Shown here one piece after another: positions 7,966 through 18,100 of a stretch of DNA of 64,000 nucleotides (position 1 is its first letter; every line of letters starts with the position of its first letter). The notes below the pieces were generated by a model. It had not been told where the DNA came from. It ran no database searches and was given only the letters and a program-made list of their open reading frames with translations. This DNA comes from JAAXQD01 sp963790095 (lineage in GTDB: Bacteria; Desulfobacterota; Desulfobacteria; Desulfobacterales; UBA11574), in NCBI GenBank assembly GCA_963790095.1, contig CAWBNO010000034.1:1-64000 (forward strand). The letters are read 5' to 3'. Both the position numbers and the translations under genes were made by a program.

Positions 7966-8604
7966 ATGCCGGCTGAACTTACTCCAAAACAGCGACGATT
8001 TCTTGACTACCTGAGTCGTGAGATTGCCAGAATCGGGAGAGCGCCCAGTTTGCGCCAGGCGGCCGCTGAAATGGGCGTGAGCCATGCGGCCATATCCCAG
8101 CTTATAAAAGTGCTCGAGAAAAAAGGAATTCTTAAACGCGACGGCCGTTACAGCCGTACCATCCACCTGCTGAATCGCACCCGAGAGACGGCAGGCATCA
8201 TGCGTTGGCGGGAGGTGCCGATCGTGGGGAATATTGCCGCTGGATTGCCATTATACGCCCAGCAGGAATGGGGGGGCAGCCTTGTTGTTGATTCGGCCGT
8301 ATACCGCGGTTCAAACCTGTTTGCGCTTAAGGTAAAGGGTGATTCGATGAAAGATGCTGCCATTCTGGATGGGGATCTGGTTATTTGTGAGCCGCGCCAG
8401 TTTGCCAGGAACGGCGAGATCGTAGTTGCGCTGATCCATCAGGAAGAAGCAACGGTCAAGCGTTTTTTCCAAAGGGGAAAACAGATTGAACTGCGCCCTG
8501 AAAACCCTCTTTATACACCGGCCAATTACAATTTTGACCAGATTTTGATCCAAGGCAAGGTTGTTGGTGTCCAGAGAGGGCCGGAGGGGGTTGAGAGGAT
8601 TTAA
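7966..8604 (+). CDS. lexA: LexA SOS repressor
   Basis: A self-cleaving SOS repressor of 212 residues. The N-terminal winged helix (PKQRRFLDYLSREIARIGRAP, then AAAEMGVSHAAISQLIKVLEKKG) binds DNA. The C-terminal S24 peptidase domain has the Ala92-Gly93 cleavage site (NIAAGLPL), nucleophile Ser127 (GDSMKD) and general-base Lys165 (ATVKRFF). AGGAGG 8 bases upstream fixes the start. It heads a cassette with an imuB-like gene and dnaE2, the arrangement known for SOS-controlled mutagenesis cassettes. The recognition helix differs from enterobacterial LexA, so the operator sequence will differ. It may not be the only lexA in the genome. Confidence 0.93.
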   Translation: MPAELTPKQRRFLDYLSREIARIGRAPSLRQAAAEMGVSHAAISQLIKVLEKKGILKRDGRYSRTIHLLNRTRETAGIMRWREVPIVGNIAAGLPLYAQQEWGGSLVVDSAVYRGSNLFALKVKGDSMKDAAILDGDLVICEPRQFARNGEIVVALIHQEEATVKRFFQRGKQIELRPENPLYTPANYNFDQILIQGKVVGVQRGPEGVERI

Positions 8605-8690
8605 CCCGAATGTCCTTCCCTAAATGAGCGCAAACAAAACGGGAAGAATGTCAGGATTATTGAGAAAGTGGGGTTTGACGGTGGCCTGAG

Positions 8691-9860
8691 ATGCGTGAAC
8701 GATCCATCATCCATATCAATGTGATCAATTTTGCTGTGGCTGTGGAACGACTTTTGGATCGCCGTTTGAGAGAGCGTCCGGTGATCATCGCCCATGATGC
8801 TTCCGCACGGTCGACTGTGTATGACATGAGTGAAGAATCGTATCAAAGTGGTGTCCGTAAAGGGATGACCCTGGGACGCGCACGCTGTTATTGCCGGGAT
8901 GCCGTTGTGCTTCCGCCCCATGCGGACCGTTATGAACGGGCAATGCGTCAGCTTTTGAAGCACGTGCTACCGTATTCGCCGTTGATCGAAATGCCCGACC
9001 ACAATGGACATCTGTTCATAGATGTCACCGGGACGGGGCGGCTGTTCGGCCCGCCGCCGGACGTGGCATGGCGCATCAGAAAGATGGTACGGGCTGATAT
9101 GGGGGTCGACCCGATCTGGTCGGTTGCCCCCAATAAGCTGGTGGCCAAGGTGGCAACGCGCAGGGTTAAACCGGACGGTGAATATATCGTCGGAGCCGGT
9201 GAAGAAGGGGATTTTATGAAACCCTTACCGATTTACTTGGTTCCCGGTATCGAAAGGGAAGACCTGAAGCGTTTTCGGGAATTCAACCTGACCCGCGTTG
9301 GCCATGTGATGAATCTGTCGATGATACAACTGAATGTTATGTTCGGAAATCGTGGCCGAAGCCTGTATGATGCCGTACGGGGCATCGACCCATCGCCGGT
9401 TTTATCTCTTGATCAAAGGCAACCGACGGTAAGTTCCGATTATGAATTTGGAAACGACACCAACAAAGTTGCGGTGGTGAGGCGTGCATTGTATCAACTC
9501 GTTGAGAAAGTCGCCATGGATCTGCGCAATCAAAGGCTGACCACAAGACGAATTAGAATTATCCTCGACTATTCCGACGGTCGGCGGATTGTCCGACAGG
9601 CGGTGGCCCATCCCGCCACTGCCAATGACCTTCGCTTATTTCCCGTTGCAAAAGCAGCCCTTGAAAGGGCCTGGACACGCCGCGTCCGCATCCGACATCT
9701 GCGGTTGATGTGTGATCGTCTAACCTATCCCCCGGCACAAATTGAGCTTTTTAGTGAATACGAACAAAAAAAAAGGAAAGACGACAGCCTGATTTTCGCC
9801 CTCGATTCAATCCGCCGTCGCTACGGATTCAATGCCATTCATCTGGGGAGAACGCTTTAG
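8691..9860 (+). CDS. imuB: ImuB-like, probably inactive Y-family DNA polymerase
   Basis: A DinB/ImuB-family protein of 389 residues. Palm, thumb and little-finger regions are recognisable, but the first metal-binding motif, normally HVDMDAFF, reads HINVINFA (N10, I12), and the SIDE motif is replaced by an IEMPDHNGHLFID stretch. The catalytic acids therefore appear lost, as in ImuB. A beta-clamp motif QIELF lies at residues 350-354. In known cassettes ImuB bridges the clamp and DnaE2 during translesion synthesis. It lies between lexA and dnaE2; no imuA gene is present. The ATG start has only a weak upstream purine stretch. Confidence 0.82.
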   Translation: MRERSIIHINVINFAVAVERLLDRRLRERPVIIAHDASARSTVYDMSEESYQSGVRKGMTLGRARCYCRDAVVLPPHADRYERAMRQLLKHVLPYSPLIEMPDHNGHLFIDVTGTGRLFGPPPDVAWRIRKMVRADMGVDPIWSVAPNKLVAKVATRRVKPDGEYIVGAGEEGDFMKPLPIYLVPGIEREDLKRFREFNLTRVGHVMNLSMIQLNVMFGNRGRSLYDAVRGIDPSPVLSLDQRQPTVSSDYEFGNDTNKVAVVRRALYQLVEKVAMDLRNQRLTTRRIRIILDYSDGRRIVRQAVAHPATANDLRLFPVAKAALERAWTRRVRIRHLRLMCDRLTYPPAQIELFSEYEQKKRKDDSLIFALDSIRRRYGFNAIHLGRTL

Positions 9861-9875
9861 TCCCTTGATAAACGA

Positions 9876-9923
9876 ATCACGAATACACGGAATTAAATAA
9901 TCTTTTTCGTGTTTTCGTGATTA
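9876..9923. repeat. Dispersed inverted repeat of the CACGAAAACACGAA type, copy 1
   Basis: The arm at 9876-9893 (AATCACGAATACACGGAA) pairs with 9906-9923 at 16 of 18 positions. The right arm is identical in core to the repeat at 32785-32801. It lies in the 106-bp gap between the imuB-like gene and dnaE2. Confidence 0.6.
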
Positions 9924-9966
9924 AAATCTTTTTAGTTCCGGCTGATCCGGATAGGATGTTTGCGTT

Positions 9967-12900
9967 ATGATTCCCCTTGCGGTCCATTCATACTATTCAT
10001 TGATGTGGGGGACGTGTTCGCCGGAAAGAATTTGTGCGGGTGCAATGCAGCGTGGTTATGGTTGTATAGCCCTTACGGATACGGATAATCTTTATGGTCT
10101 CTGGCCCTTTTTAAAGAGTTGCGAGGGCGCAAAGATTAAGCCCATCGTCGGTGCGGAGCTGACGGATCCCGTATGCGGATACCGGGCCGTCTGTCTTGTG
10201 GAGAACGGTCAGGGCTATCGTAATCTTTGTCGTTTGATTACGCGTCGTCACACAGATGAAATGTTTGATCTGAAAACTTCTGTCCCCCGCCATGCCAAAG
10301 GGCTGGTTGTTATCACGCAAACGCCCGAGCTATTATTCCACTGGCATGAGGCCCAAGTAACCGTTGCGGCGGAAGTGTCTGCCAAACCCAAGGGAACCGT
10401 CGTTAGATTCCGGAAGATGTTCCAAGACCTTGGGGTGCCGATGGTCGCCACACCCGGGAGTTTCTTTCTCCATCCGGATGATGTTGGGGTTCACCGGATG
10501 TTGCGTGCCATAGACCTGAACACGTCTCTATCCCGATTGACCCCAAAAGATGTTGCCCCGGCCGACAGATGGCTGGCCACGGCATCCGAGTATGCCAAAC
10601 GTTTTGCCATTTGGCCGGAGGCAATTCGAGCCGCTGAAGCCATTGCAGAACGGGTGACATTTGCCGGACCTTCCAGGGAACTCATACTGCCTCCGTGGAA
10701 CAATGGGCAGGGAAAAAGTGCCGGCCAACTCCTTTGGGATGCCGCCTACAAAGGTGCCCAAAGGCGCTATGGAAATGCTCTGCCCGAAACTGTTGTGGCG
10801 CGACTGAAGTATGAACTGCGCATCATCGAGGAGATGGGGTTTTCGTCGTATTTTCTTGTGGTTCAGGATATCGTGTCCCGTAGCCCCCGTATTTGCGGGC
10901 GGGGAAGCGGCGCTGCTTCACTGGTTGCATACAGTCTGGGAATCACCAATGTCTGCCCCATAAAGCACAACCTCTATTTCGAACGCTTTCTGAACCCGGG
11001 CCGTTCGGATCCACCGGATATCGACATCGATTTTGCCTGGGATGAAAGGGATGAAGTTCTGCATTCCGTATTAAATCAGTATGGCGGTCATGCCGCGCTG
11101 GTCTGCAATCATGTTGCTTTTCAGCCGCGCATGGCCATACGGGAGGTGGCCAAAGTCTTCGGACTTTCCCACCGTGAGATCGGTCGCGTAACCAAACGGT
11201 TGCCATGGTTCTGGCGAGAAGATCATGCAGGGGCCGATCTGCTGAAAAAAATTAAAGAACTCCCTGTGTTAAGTAAATTTGATTTTCCACAACCCTGGCC
11301 GAAGATTTTTCACATGGCTCGGCGCATCATCGGCAATCCGCGATACATCTCCGTTCATCCGGGGGGTATGGTGGTCACCCCTGAACCCGTAGATCGTTAT
11401 GTTCCCGTCGAACTGGCTTCCAAGGGGGTTCCGATTATCCAGTGGGAAAAAAACTTCGCAGAAGCGGGGGGCCTGGTTAAAATCGACCTTCTCGGCAATC
11501 GCAGCCTGGGCGTTGTCCGCGATGCCATTGCAAACCTTCGGGATAACGGCACGAATTTTGACGAGCGTTCCTGGGAACCGGAAGACGATGCAACCACACA
11601 GGTTACTGTGGCCGAGGGGAATACCATGGGCTGTTTTTACATTGAGAGTCCGGCCATGCGTCTGCTGCAAAAAAAAACAAAAGTGGGGGATTTTGAACAC
11701 CTGATCATTCACAGCAGCATTATCCGTCCGGCGGCCAATGAATTTATTCGCGAATACGTTCGCCGTCTCCATGGCGGTGAATGGGAGCCGATTCATCCTT
11801 TACTTGTAGATGTTCTCGATGAAACCTATGGAATCATGGTATATCAGGAAGATGTTTCCAGAACCGCTGTGGCATTGGCCGGATTTTCACATACGGATGC
11901 CGACGGGCTTCGTAAAATTATGTCCAAAAAAGATAAAACCCGCAAATTGGACGATTATAAAACGCGCTTCACACACGGCGCACGGGAAAGGGGTGTTGGC
12001 AACCATCAGATTGAGGCTGTTTGGGACATGATGATGAGTTTCAGCGGCTATTCCTTTTGCAAACCCCACAGTGCCAGCTATGCCCGTGTCTCTTTTCAGG
12101 CAGCCTATTTAAAAACCCATTATCCGGCAGAGTTTATGGCAGCGGTCATAAGCAATCAGGGCGGCTTTTACAGTACCTTCGCTTACGTATCGGAAGCACG
12201 GCGCATGGGATTGGAAATCCTGCCGCCGGATGTGAACCAAAGCGATCTCCGCTGGAAGGGGAGATCCGGATGCCTCCGTGTGGGACTGTTGTCCATCAAG
12301 CATGTGGACACAGACACACACAGACGTATTGTTGCCGGACGTATGGAAAAACCTTACAATAACATTGTCGATTTTCTTGAACGCGTAAAGCCAAAGGAGC
12401 ATGAGGCACGTTCATTGATTCACGCAGGCGCCTTTGATTCGTTTTGCCCAAAGGAAAATCGTACGTCGATACTGTGGGAGCTGATTTGCTGGAAAAAATC
12501 CAGATTGACCCGATTGAACAGATCAGGGACACGGGATTTGTTCAGGAAGAGGATAGAGGTTCCGAAGCCGTCATTTCCTCCCGAGAATGAGCGAGATCGC
12601 CTGCAGCGGGAATTTGCAGCCCTGGGTTTTTTGTGCCATGGACATCCGATGGCTTTGTACACGGACCCCTTAAAGAAACACCGGATTGTCAAGGCCAAGG
12701 AACTGCCATATTTTGTAAATCGTCATGTACAGGCTGCCGGCATTTTAATTACCGGAAAGGTCGTGCATACCAAACACGGTGAACCCATGGAGTTCATCAC
12801 CTTTGAAGACGATACCGGCCTGATTGAAACGACCTTTTTCCCCGAAGCCTACCGTCGCGTCTGCTCCATTATAGATGGAAACCGGCCTTTCATACTCTAT

Positions 12901-12981
12901 GGCAAGGTGGAAGAAGACTTCGGAGCTGTAACCATGACCGTGAACCGGGTGGATCGAGTCCGGATAAAAAAGATGCAGTGA
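9967..12981 (+). CDS. dnaE2: Error-prone DNA polymerase III alpha subunit, DnaE2 type
   Basis: A C-family polymerase of 1004 residues used for damage-induced translesion synthesis. An N-terminal PHP domain starts at MIPLAVHSYYSLMWGTCSPE. The palm carries the catalytic aspartates in PPDIDIDFAWDERDEV (about residues 341-356), preceded by CGRGSGAASLVAYSLGI. A helix-hairpin region and a C-terminal OB fold (ITGKVVHTKHGEPMEFITFEDDTG) follow. Length matches DnaE2 rather than replicative DnaE (about 1160). The third gene of the lexA cassette, it presumably acts with the ImuB-like protein under LexA control. Confidence 0.92.
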   Translation: MIPLAVHSYYSLMWGTCSPERICAGAMQRGYGCIALTDTDNLYGLWPFLKSCEGAKIKPIVGAELTDPVCGYRAVCLVENGQGYRNLCRLITRRHTDEMFDLKTSVPRHAKGLVVITQTPELLFHWHEAQVTVAAEVSAKPKGTVVRFRKMFQDLGVPMVATPGSFFLHPDDVGVHRMLRAIDLNTSLSRLTPKDVAPADRWLATASEYAKRFAIWPEAIRAAEAIAERVTFAGPSRELILPPWNNGQGKSAGQLLWDAAYKGAQRRYGNALPETVVARLKYELRIIEEMGFSSYFLVVQDIVSRSPRICGRGSGAASLVAYSLGITNVCPIKHNLYFERFLNPGRSDPPDIDIDFAWDERDEVLHSVLNQYGGHAALVCNHVAFQPRMAIREVAKVFGLSHREIGRVTKRLPWFWREDHAGADLLKKIKELPVLSKFDFPQPWPKIFHMARRIIGNPRYISVHPGGMVVTPEPVDRYVPVELASKGVPIIQWEKNFAEAGGLVKIDLLGNRSLGVVRDAIANLRDNGTNFDERSWEPEDDATTQVTVAEGNTMGCFYIESPAMRLLQKKTKVGDFEHLIIHSSIIRPAANEFIREYVRRLHGGEWEPIHPLLVDVLDETYGIMVYQEDVSRTAVALAGFSHTDADGLRKIMSKKDKTRKLDDYKTRFTHGARERGVGNHQIEAVWDMMMSFSGYSFCKPHSASYARVSFQAAYLKTHYPAEFMAAVISNQGGFYSTFAYVSEARRMGLEILPPDVNQSDLRWKGRSGCLRVGLLSIKHVDTDTHRRIVAGRMEKPYNNIVDFLERVKPKEHEARSLIHAGAFDSFCPKENRTSILWELICWKKSRLTRLNRSGTRDLFRKRIEVPKPSFPPENERDRLQREFAALGFLCHGHPMALYTDPLKKHRIVKAKELPYFVNRHVQAAGILITGKVVHTKHGEPMEFITFEDDTGLIETTFFPEAYRRVCSIIDGNRPFILYGKVEEDFGAVTMTVNRVDRVRIKKMQ

Positions 12982-13067
12982 AAATTTGCATGACACGTAT
13001 TTTCAGTGCATCTCGATATCATTGGTTCAGGAAAACGACGAATCGTGAAATGAATCGCAGATTGCCC

Positions 13068-13388
13068 CTAATAACCTGCAGATGCTTCACTTAATGTTGT
13101 TCCTTCTGAATCCATTTCTATATCTCTTCTGAGTTCTTTGCCGATTTCAATTAATTTTGAATACATATCAAAGCAGTGGGTCATCATTTTTCGGTTGTCT
13201 TCATGTAAATATTTTTCTGCTTTCTTTTTCTCTTCCTCTGCAACTTTTTCTATTTCATAGATGATGTCTTTATACCACATTTTTGACATGGGCAGTTTAA
13301 TGCTGTAATTTTCCCCTTCCTCATTCAAGGAAAAGTTAATCTCAACAAATGGATAATTACCGCTATAACCGATTTTCATTTCTGCCAT
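13068..13388 (-). CDS. Hypothetical 106-residue protein
   Basis: Not recognised. The protein begins MAEMKIGYSGNYPFVEINF, with an alternating polar/hydrophobic beta-like N-terminal part, and continues with a long charged helix (IEKVAEEEKKKAEKYL, then MYSKLIEIGKELRRDIEMD). No signal peptide or membrane span. The start at 13386-13388 is chosen because AAGGAG lies 6 bases upstream, rather than an ATG ten codons earlier. A good promoter precedes it. It sits alone between dnaE2 and purB. Confidence 0.65.
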   Translation of the reverse strand: MAEMKIGYSGNYPFVEINFSLNEEGENYSIKLPMSKMWYKDIIYEIEKVAEEEKKKAEKYLHEDNRKMMTHCFDMYSKLIEIGKELRRDIEMDSEGTTLSEASAGY

Positions 13389-13432
13389 GATTAAGCTCCT
13401 TTTTAACAATGGGTTCACGTAACACCTGAGTT

Positions 13433-13460
13433 AATTTATCACTCCTTTGACCTTTGTCAA
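13433..13460 (-). promoter_or_regulatory. Sigma-70-type promoter for the 106-residue protein
   Basis: TTGACA (13455-13460), a 16-bp spacer and TAAATT (13433-13438) on the reverse strand, about 45 bp before the start codon. Confidence 0.5.
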
Positions 13461-13628
13461 ATAGAAATTGTTTTGATATTTTGTCGGTGTGAAAAAATAG
13501 GGTGGTCCGGCAATTCCCTTCCCTCTGTGATTTCTCATCAATTTCTTGACACTTGTAGAACATTATCCTACCCTAAATGAACCCAAAAAAACTAAAAATT
13601 AATTCTTTCTATGTCAGGAAAAAATACC

Positions 13629-14981
13629 ATGGAACTTTCATCTTTAACCGCGATTTCACCCATTGACGGCCGTTATCGAAGATCCGTTGAAAAACTGACC
13701 GATTATTTCTCCGAAGGTGCATTGATAAAATACCGTGTGCAGGTTGAAGTGGAATATTTTATCGAATTGTGCAATCTTCCGCTGCCCCAATTGGCGGATT
13801 TTGACAAACACCTGTTTGAACCCTTGAGGCAAATTTATAAAAAATTTTCCCATGAAGATGCCCGACACGTCAAAGACATTGAAGCGGTTACCAATCATGA
13901 CGTCAAAGCGGTGGAATATTTTTTAAAGGATAAGTTCGACGAACTGGGGTTGCACCGCGCAAAGGAATTCATTCATTTTGGCTTAACATCTCAGGATATC
14001 AACAATACCGCCATACCGTGTTCGTTAAAAGATGCCTGGAATGATGTTTTGGAAAAGCTTTTGGATGAAGTGATCGAAACTTTGAATGAAAAAGCGAACC
14101 AATGGAAAGAGATCCCCATGCTGGCCCGGACCCATGGGCAACCGGCATCACCCACCCGCATGGGCAAAGAAATATATGTATTTGTTGAACGATTGACAAA
14201 ACAGAAAAAACTCTTAAAAACAATTCCGTTTTCCGCCAAATTCGGCGGCGCCACCGGGAATTTCAATGCCCATTGCGTTGCGTACCCGGACATCGACTGG
14301 ATTGCGTTTGGAAACCGTTTTGTAAACAAAATTCTAGGTCTTGAAAGATCAAAAGTCACCACCCAGATAGAGCACTACGATAACCTGGCTGCATTTTGTG
14401 ACAATATTAAGCGGATTAATACCATTCTCATCGACCTGGACCGGGATATATGGTCGTACATCTCCATGAAATATTTTATACAGAAGATCAAGGACCGTGA
14501 AGTCGGGTCTTCTGCCATGCCCCACAAAGTCAATCCCATAGACTTTGAAAATTCAGAAGGGAACCTGGGGATGGCCAATGCGATCCTGGAGCATCTTTCC
14601 TCAAAACTCCCTATTTCGAGACTTCAGAGGGATCTGACCGATTCCACGGTTACCCGGAATATCGGCGTGCCCCTGGCCCACACGTTGATCGGTTATACGT
14701 CATTGTTAAAAGGACTGGACAAATTGGTTCTGAATAAAGACGCCATAAAAAACGACTTGCAAGATAACTGGGTGGTCGTGGCCGAGGCCATTCAGACGAT
14801 TTTGCGCAGGGAAGGGTATCCGGAGCCCTTTGAAGCGTTGAAAGCACTGACTCGAACCCATACGCATATCGATCAAAAAGCCATTAAAGCGTTTATAGAA
14901 GATCTGGATATTTCTCGAGCCGTTAAAGAAGAATTAAAGAAAATTACACCTGAAAACTTTACGGGCGTCCTCGATTTTTAG
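13629..14981 (+). CDS. purB: Adenylosuccinate lyase
   Basis: Catalyses two fumarate-releasing steps of purine synthesis: SAICAR to AICAR and adenylosuccinate to AMP. The 450-residue protein starts MELSSLTAISPIDGRY, the enterobacterial-type PurB N-terminus. The superfamily loop GSSAMPHKVNPIDFENSEGN (about residues 296-315) carries the mobile catalytic serine region, and TSQDIN marks a substrate-binding segment. The ATG at 13629 is chosen by homology; an upstream ATG adds six residues. AGGA lies about 10 bases before. purC is about 36 kb away at 50749, so purine genes are scattered. Confidence 0.93.
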   Translation: MELSSLTAISPIDGRYRRSVEKLTDYFSEGALIKYRVQVEVEYFIELCNLPLPQLADFDKHLFEPLRQIYKKFSHEDARHVKDIEAVTNHDVKAVEYFLKDKFDELGLHRAKEFIHFGLTSQDINNTAIPCSLKDAWNDVLEKLLDEVIETLNEKANQWKEIPMLARTHGQPASPTRMGKEIYVFVERLTKQKKLLKTIPFSAKFGGATGNFNAHCVAYPDIDWIAFGNRFVNKILGLERSKVTTQIEHYDNLAAFCDNIKRINTILIDLDRDIWSYISMKYFIQKIKDREVGSSAMPHKVNPIDFENSEGNLGMANAILEHLSSKLPISRLQRDLTDSTVTRNIGVPLAHTLIGYTSLLKGLDKLVLNKDAIKNDLQDNWVVVAEAIQTILRREGYPEPFEALKALTRTHTHIDQKAIKAFIEDLDISRAVKEELKKITPENFTGVLDF

Positions 14982-15133
14982 TACATCCAGGCAGAGATCA
15001 CGGCGAAAAATAAAATCATCCGTTCCACGGACAAATAAACTCTTATAAAAGAGAATCCCGCCATCGTTCGACCATTTTAAATGGAAGGCTTCAAAGAAAC
15101 AGGTTCTAATCACTTTGGAAATTACGCATACAG

Positions 15134-18100
15134 ATGAAAGTTTTTGACCCCATCCATACATCGCTCAAAGGAACCAACCTCATCGAAGCAAGTGCCGGTA
15201 CCGGTAAGACGTATACCATTGCCGGGATTTTTTTAAGACTTATCCTCGAAGAACGGCTTACGGCGGATCAGATACTGGTGGTGACCTTCACCAAGGCGGC
15301 CACCGAAGAGCTTAAAGAAAGAATCCGGAATAAGCTTCTCATGGCAAAGTCGGCCTTTTTAAAGGGGGGAAGCCATGATGGTTTTATGGAGGCCCTGGTC
15401 AAAAAATATGACCATCCGACTTGGGCCGTTCAACGGATTCAGGATGCCATCGTCGATTTTGATAATGCTGCCATTTTTACCATACACGGTTTTTGTCAAA
15501 GGGTTTTGCATGAGAATGCTTTTGAAACCCAGAGTCTGTTCGACACTGAACTCGTAACCGATCCCATGGGCTTGTCCCGGGAGGTGGTGGATGATTTTTG
15601 GAGAACGCACTTTTATAGTTTGCCGGCACAAGTATTAAGTTTTTTCCTTAAAAAAATATCCGGACCGGACTATTTTTTAAAGCTTCTAACCCAAAAAAGC
15701 GCCGCAGATATCCGGATTATTCCAGAACTCGAGGCACCTGATTTAGTGAGCCTGGGTGATTTTGAAAAGATTTTTAACCGGCTTAAAGATTGCTGGCCCC
15801 TCTCACGGGGCCCTTTGATGACGCTGTTAAAAGACCCGTCCCTTTCCGGAACCGTTTATGGCAGCCTGAAACCCAAACCACCCCCGGCAGGGGGTTCAAA
15901 GCGAGACCTAACGGTTGCTTCCATGATTGCCTCAATGGATCGGTTTGCGGATGAAAAATCCATTGGTTTCCCATTGTTCAAGGGTTTTGAGAAATTTACG
16001 TCCACCAAAATAATACATTCCACCCGAAAAAATTATACCCCGCCTTCCCACAAACTTTTTGATATCTGTGATGCGCTTCACATCAAAGGTGTCGCCCTTG
16101 AAGCCGAGATGGAAACCTTCTGGGTGTATATCAAAACCCTGTTTTTCAAGTTTGCACAGGCGCAGTTTTTGCTTCGAAAAAAGAGCGCCAATATTCAATT
16201 CTACGACGATCTTCTGATAAAGGTAAAAAATGCCCTTGAAGATAACGGTGGCAATAAGCTCGCAACAGCCATTCGGCGAAAATATCGGGCCGCCCTCGTG
16301 GATGAGTTCCAGGATACGGATTCAATCCAGTATGAAATATTCACCCGGCTCTTTGGATCAAAAAATGGAACGCTGTTCATGATCGGTGACCCCAAGCAGG
16401 CCATTTACAGCTTTCGAGGCGCAGATATTTTTTCTTACATGAAGGCTGCCCGGCGTGTAGATTCAAAATATACCCTCATAGAAAACTGGCGTTCGACCCC
16501 TGGTTTGATAACCGCTGTAAACACGTTTTTTTCAAAATCCCCCGAACCTTTTGTCTACGATCAGATCGGGTTTGAAAAGGGGATTCCCGGGGGGAAAGTC
16601 AACGCAATGGGCCCCGAATTTTCACCCCCTATGGTGCTGTGGTATTTGACGCCCAAGGCGCCATCGACCCCCCCAAAACCCCTGAGCAAAACCGAGGCGG
16701 TTCCGCTGATAGCACAGGCGGTTGCCGGCGAAATCCTGTGCCTTATCTCAAAGGAAAAAAACAGGGAATCCCATCAGAATTCAGGTCGAATTAAAGCAGG
16801 AGACATTGCGATTCTTGTTCGCACCAATCGACAAGCGCAAATAATCAAGAACTGCCTTTCATCAAGGAGAATTCCATCGGTTCTCCAACATACGGGGAAC
16901 ATTTTTCATACCCATGAGGCCCTGGAACTGGAAAGGATTCTTTTGAGCATTGCCGAACCTGCCAACGAACGGCTGTTTAAAACCGCTCTGGCCACCGATA
17001 TCATCGGTGTTCCCGGCATAAAGCTCGACTCAACAGGGGAGAACCCTTTCTCCTTGGCCCACAGATCCGATGACTTCAGAGAATATTTTCGATTGTGGAA
17101 CCGGTACGGTTTTATCCGGATGTTTCGAATGTTGATGGTCCGGGAAAGGGTCAGGGAACGACGGATAGGGCTGTCGGATGGGGAAAGAAGCCTGACCAAT
17201 CTTTTCCATTTGGCAGAAATTCTTCACCAGGCGTCGGTTGATAAAAAACTGGGTATGACCGGCCTGCTGAAGTGGCTGTCCGAACAAAGACGCGCTGTTA
17301 CGCCTGAATCTGAAACCCATCAACTTCGACTTGAAAGTGACGACCAAGCCGTAAAAATCATAACCGTCCATAAAAGCAAAGGTCTCGAGTATCCTGTTGT
17401 GTTTTGCCCCTTTGCGTGGGACGGATCCGCGATTAAGGGCCGCGAGGTTCAATTTCACAACAATGACAACAGTGAAACGCTGACCCTCGATCTCGGGTCC
17501 ATGGAACTCCAAACCCACTTGACCCAAGCCCAAAATGAACTTCTTGCGGAAAACCTGAGATTACTCTATGTGGCCATGACACGCGCCATAAAAAGATGCT
17601 ATCTTGTCTGGGGTCGATTCAATACTGCTGAAACTTCCGCCATCGCTTACCTGCTACACTATCACCCCCGGTCTGGGGATGGTTCCAAAAAAGAAGATAT
17701 CCTTACACCTTTAAAAACAGCGGTGTCAGAAAAAAATGATGGGGATATACGAGAAGATTTAATTCAGCTTTCAAGCCAATCGGGTGGGGCCATAGATATT
17801 GTTCCATTGCCGGTTGATAATGGCGGAGAATTCCTAACGGGCGCGGATAAAAAAGAAAACATTTCTTTCAGGCGGTTTTCAGGAAAAATCGACACCTCCT
17901 GGAGAATATCGAGTTATTCACACCTGATATCCCAGCGGGCATCGGATCGAGAACTTCCGGATCGGGACGCATTCCCTTCTTTTCAAAAACCTTTTACCGA
18001 CAGGGAGTTGGATCTAAATTTAAATACAGATATTTTTTCCTTTCCAAAAGGGACCCGGGCCGGAATTTTTTTCCACGATATTTTTGAACATCTAGATTTT

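Noticed and set aside
11269..11796. 175-codon reverse frame within dnaE2
   Set aside because: Antisense to the polymerase; no start signal.
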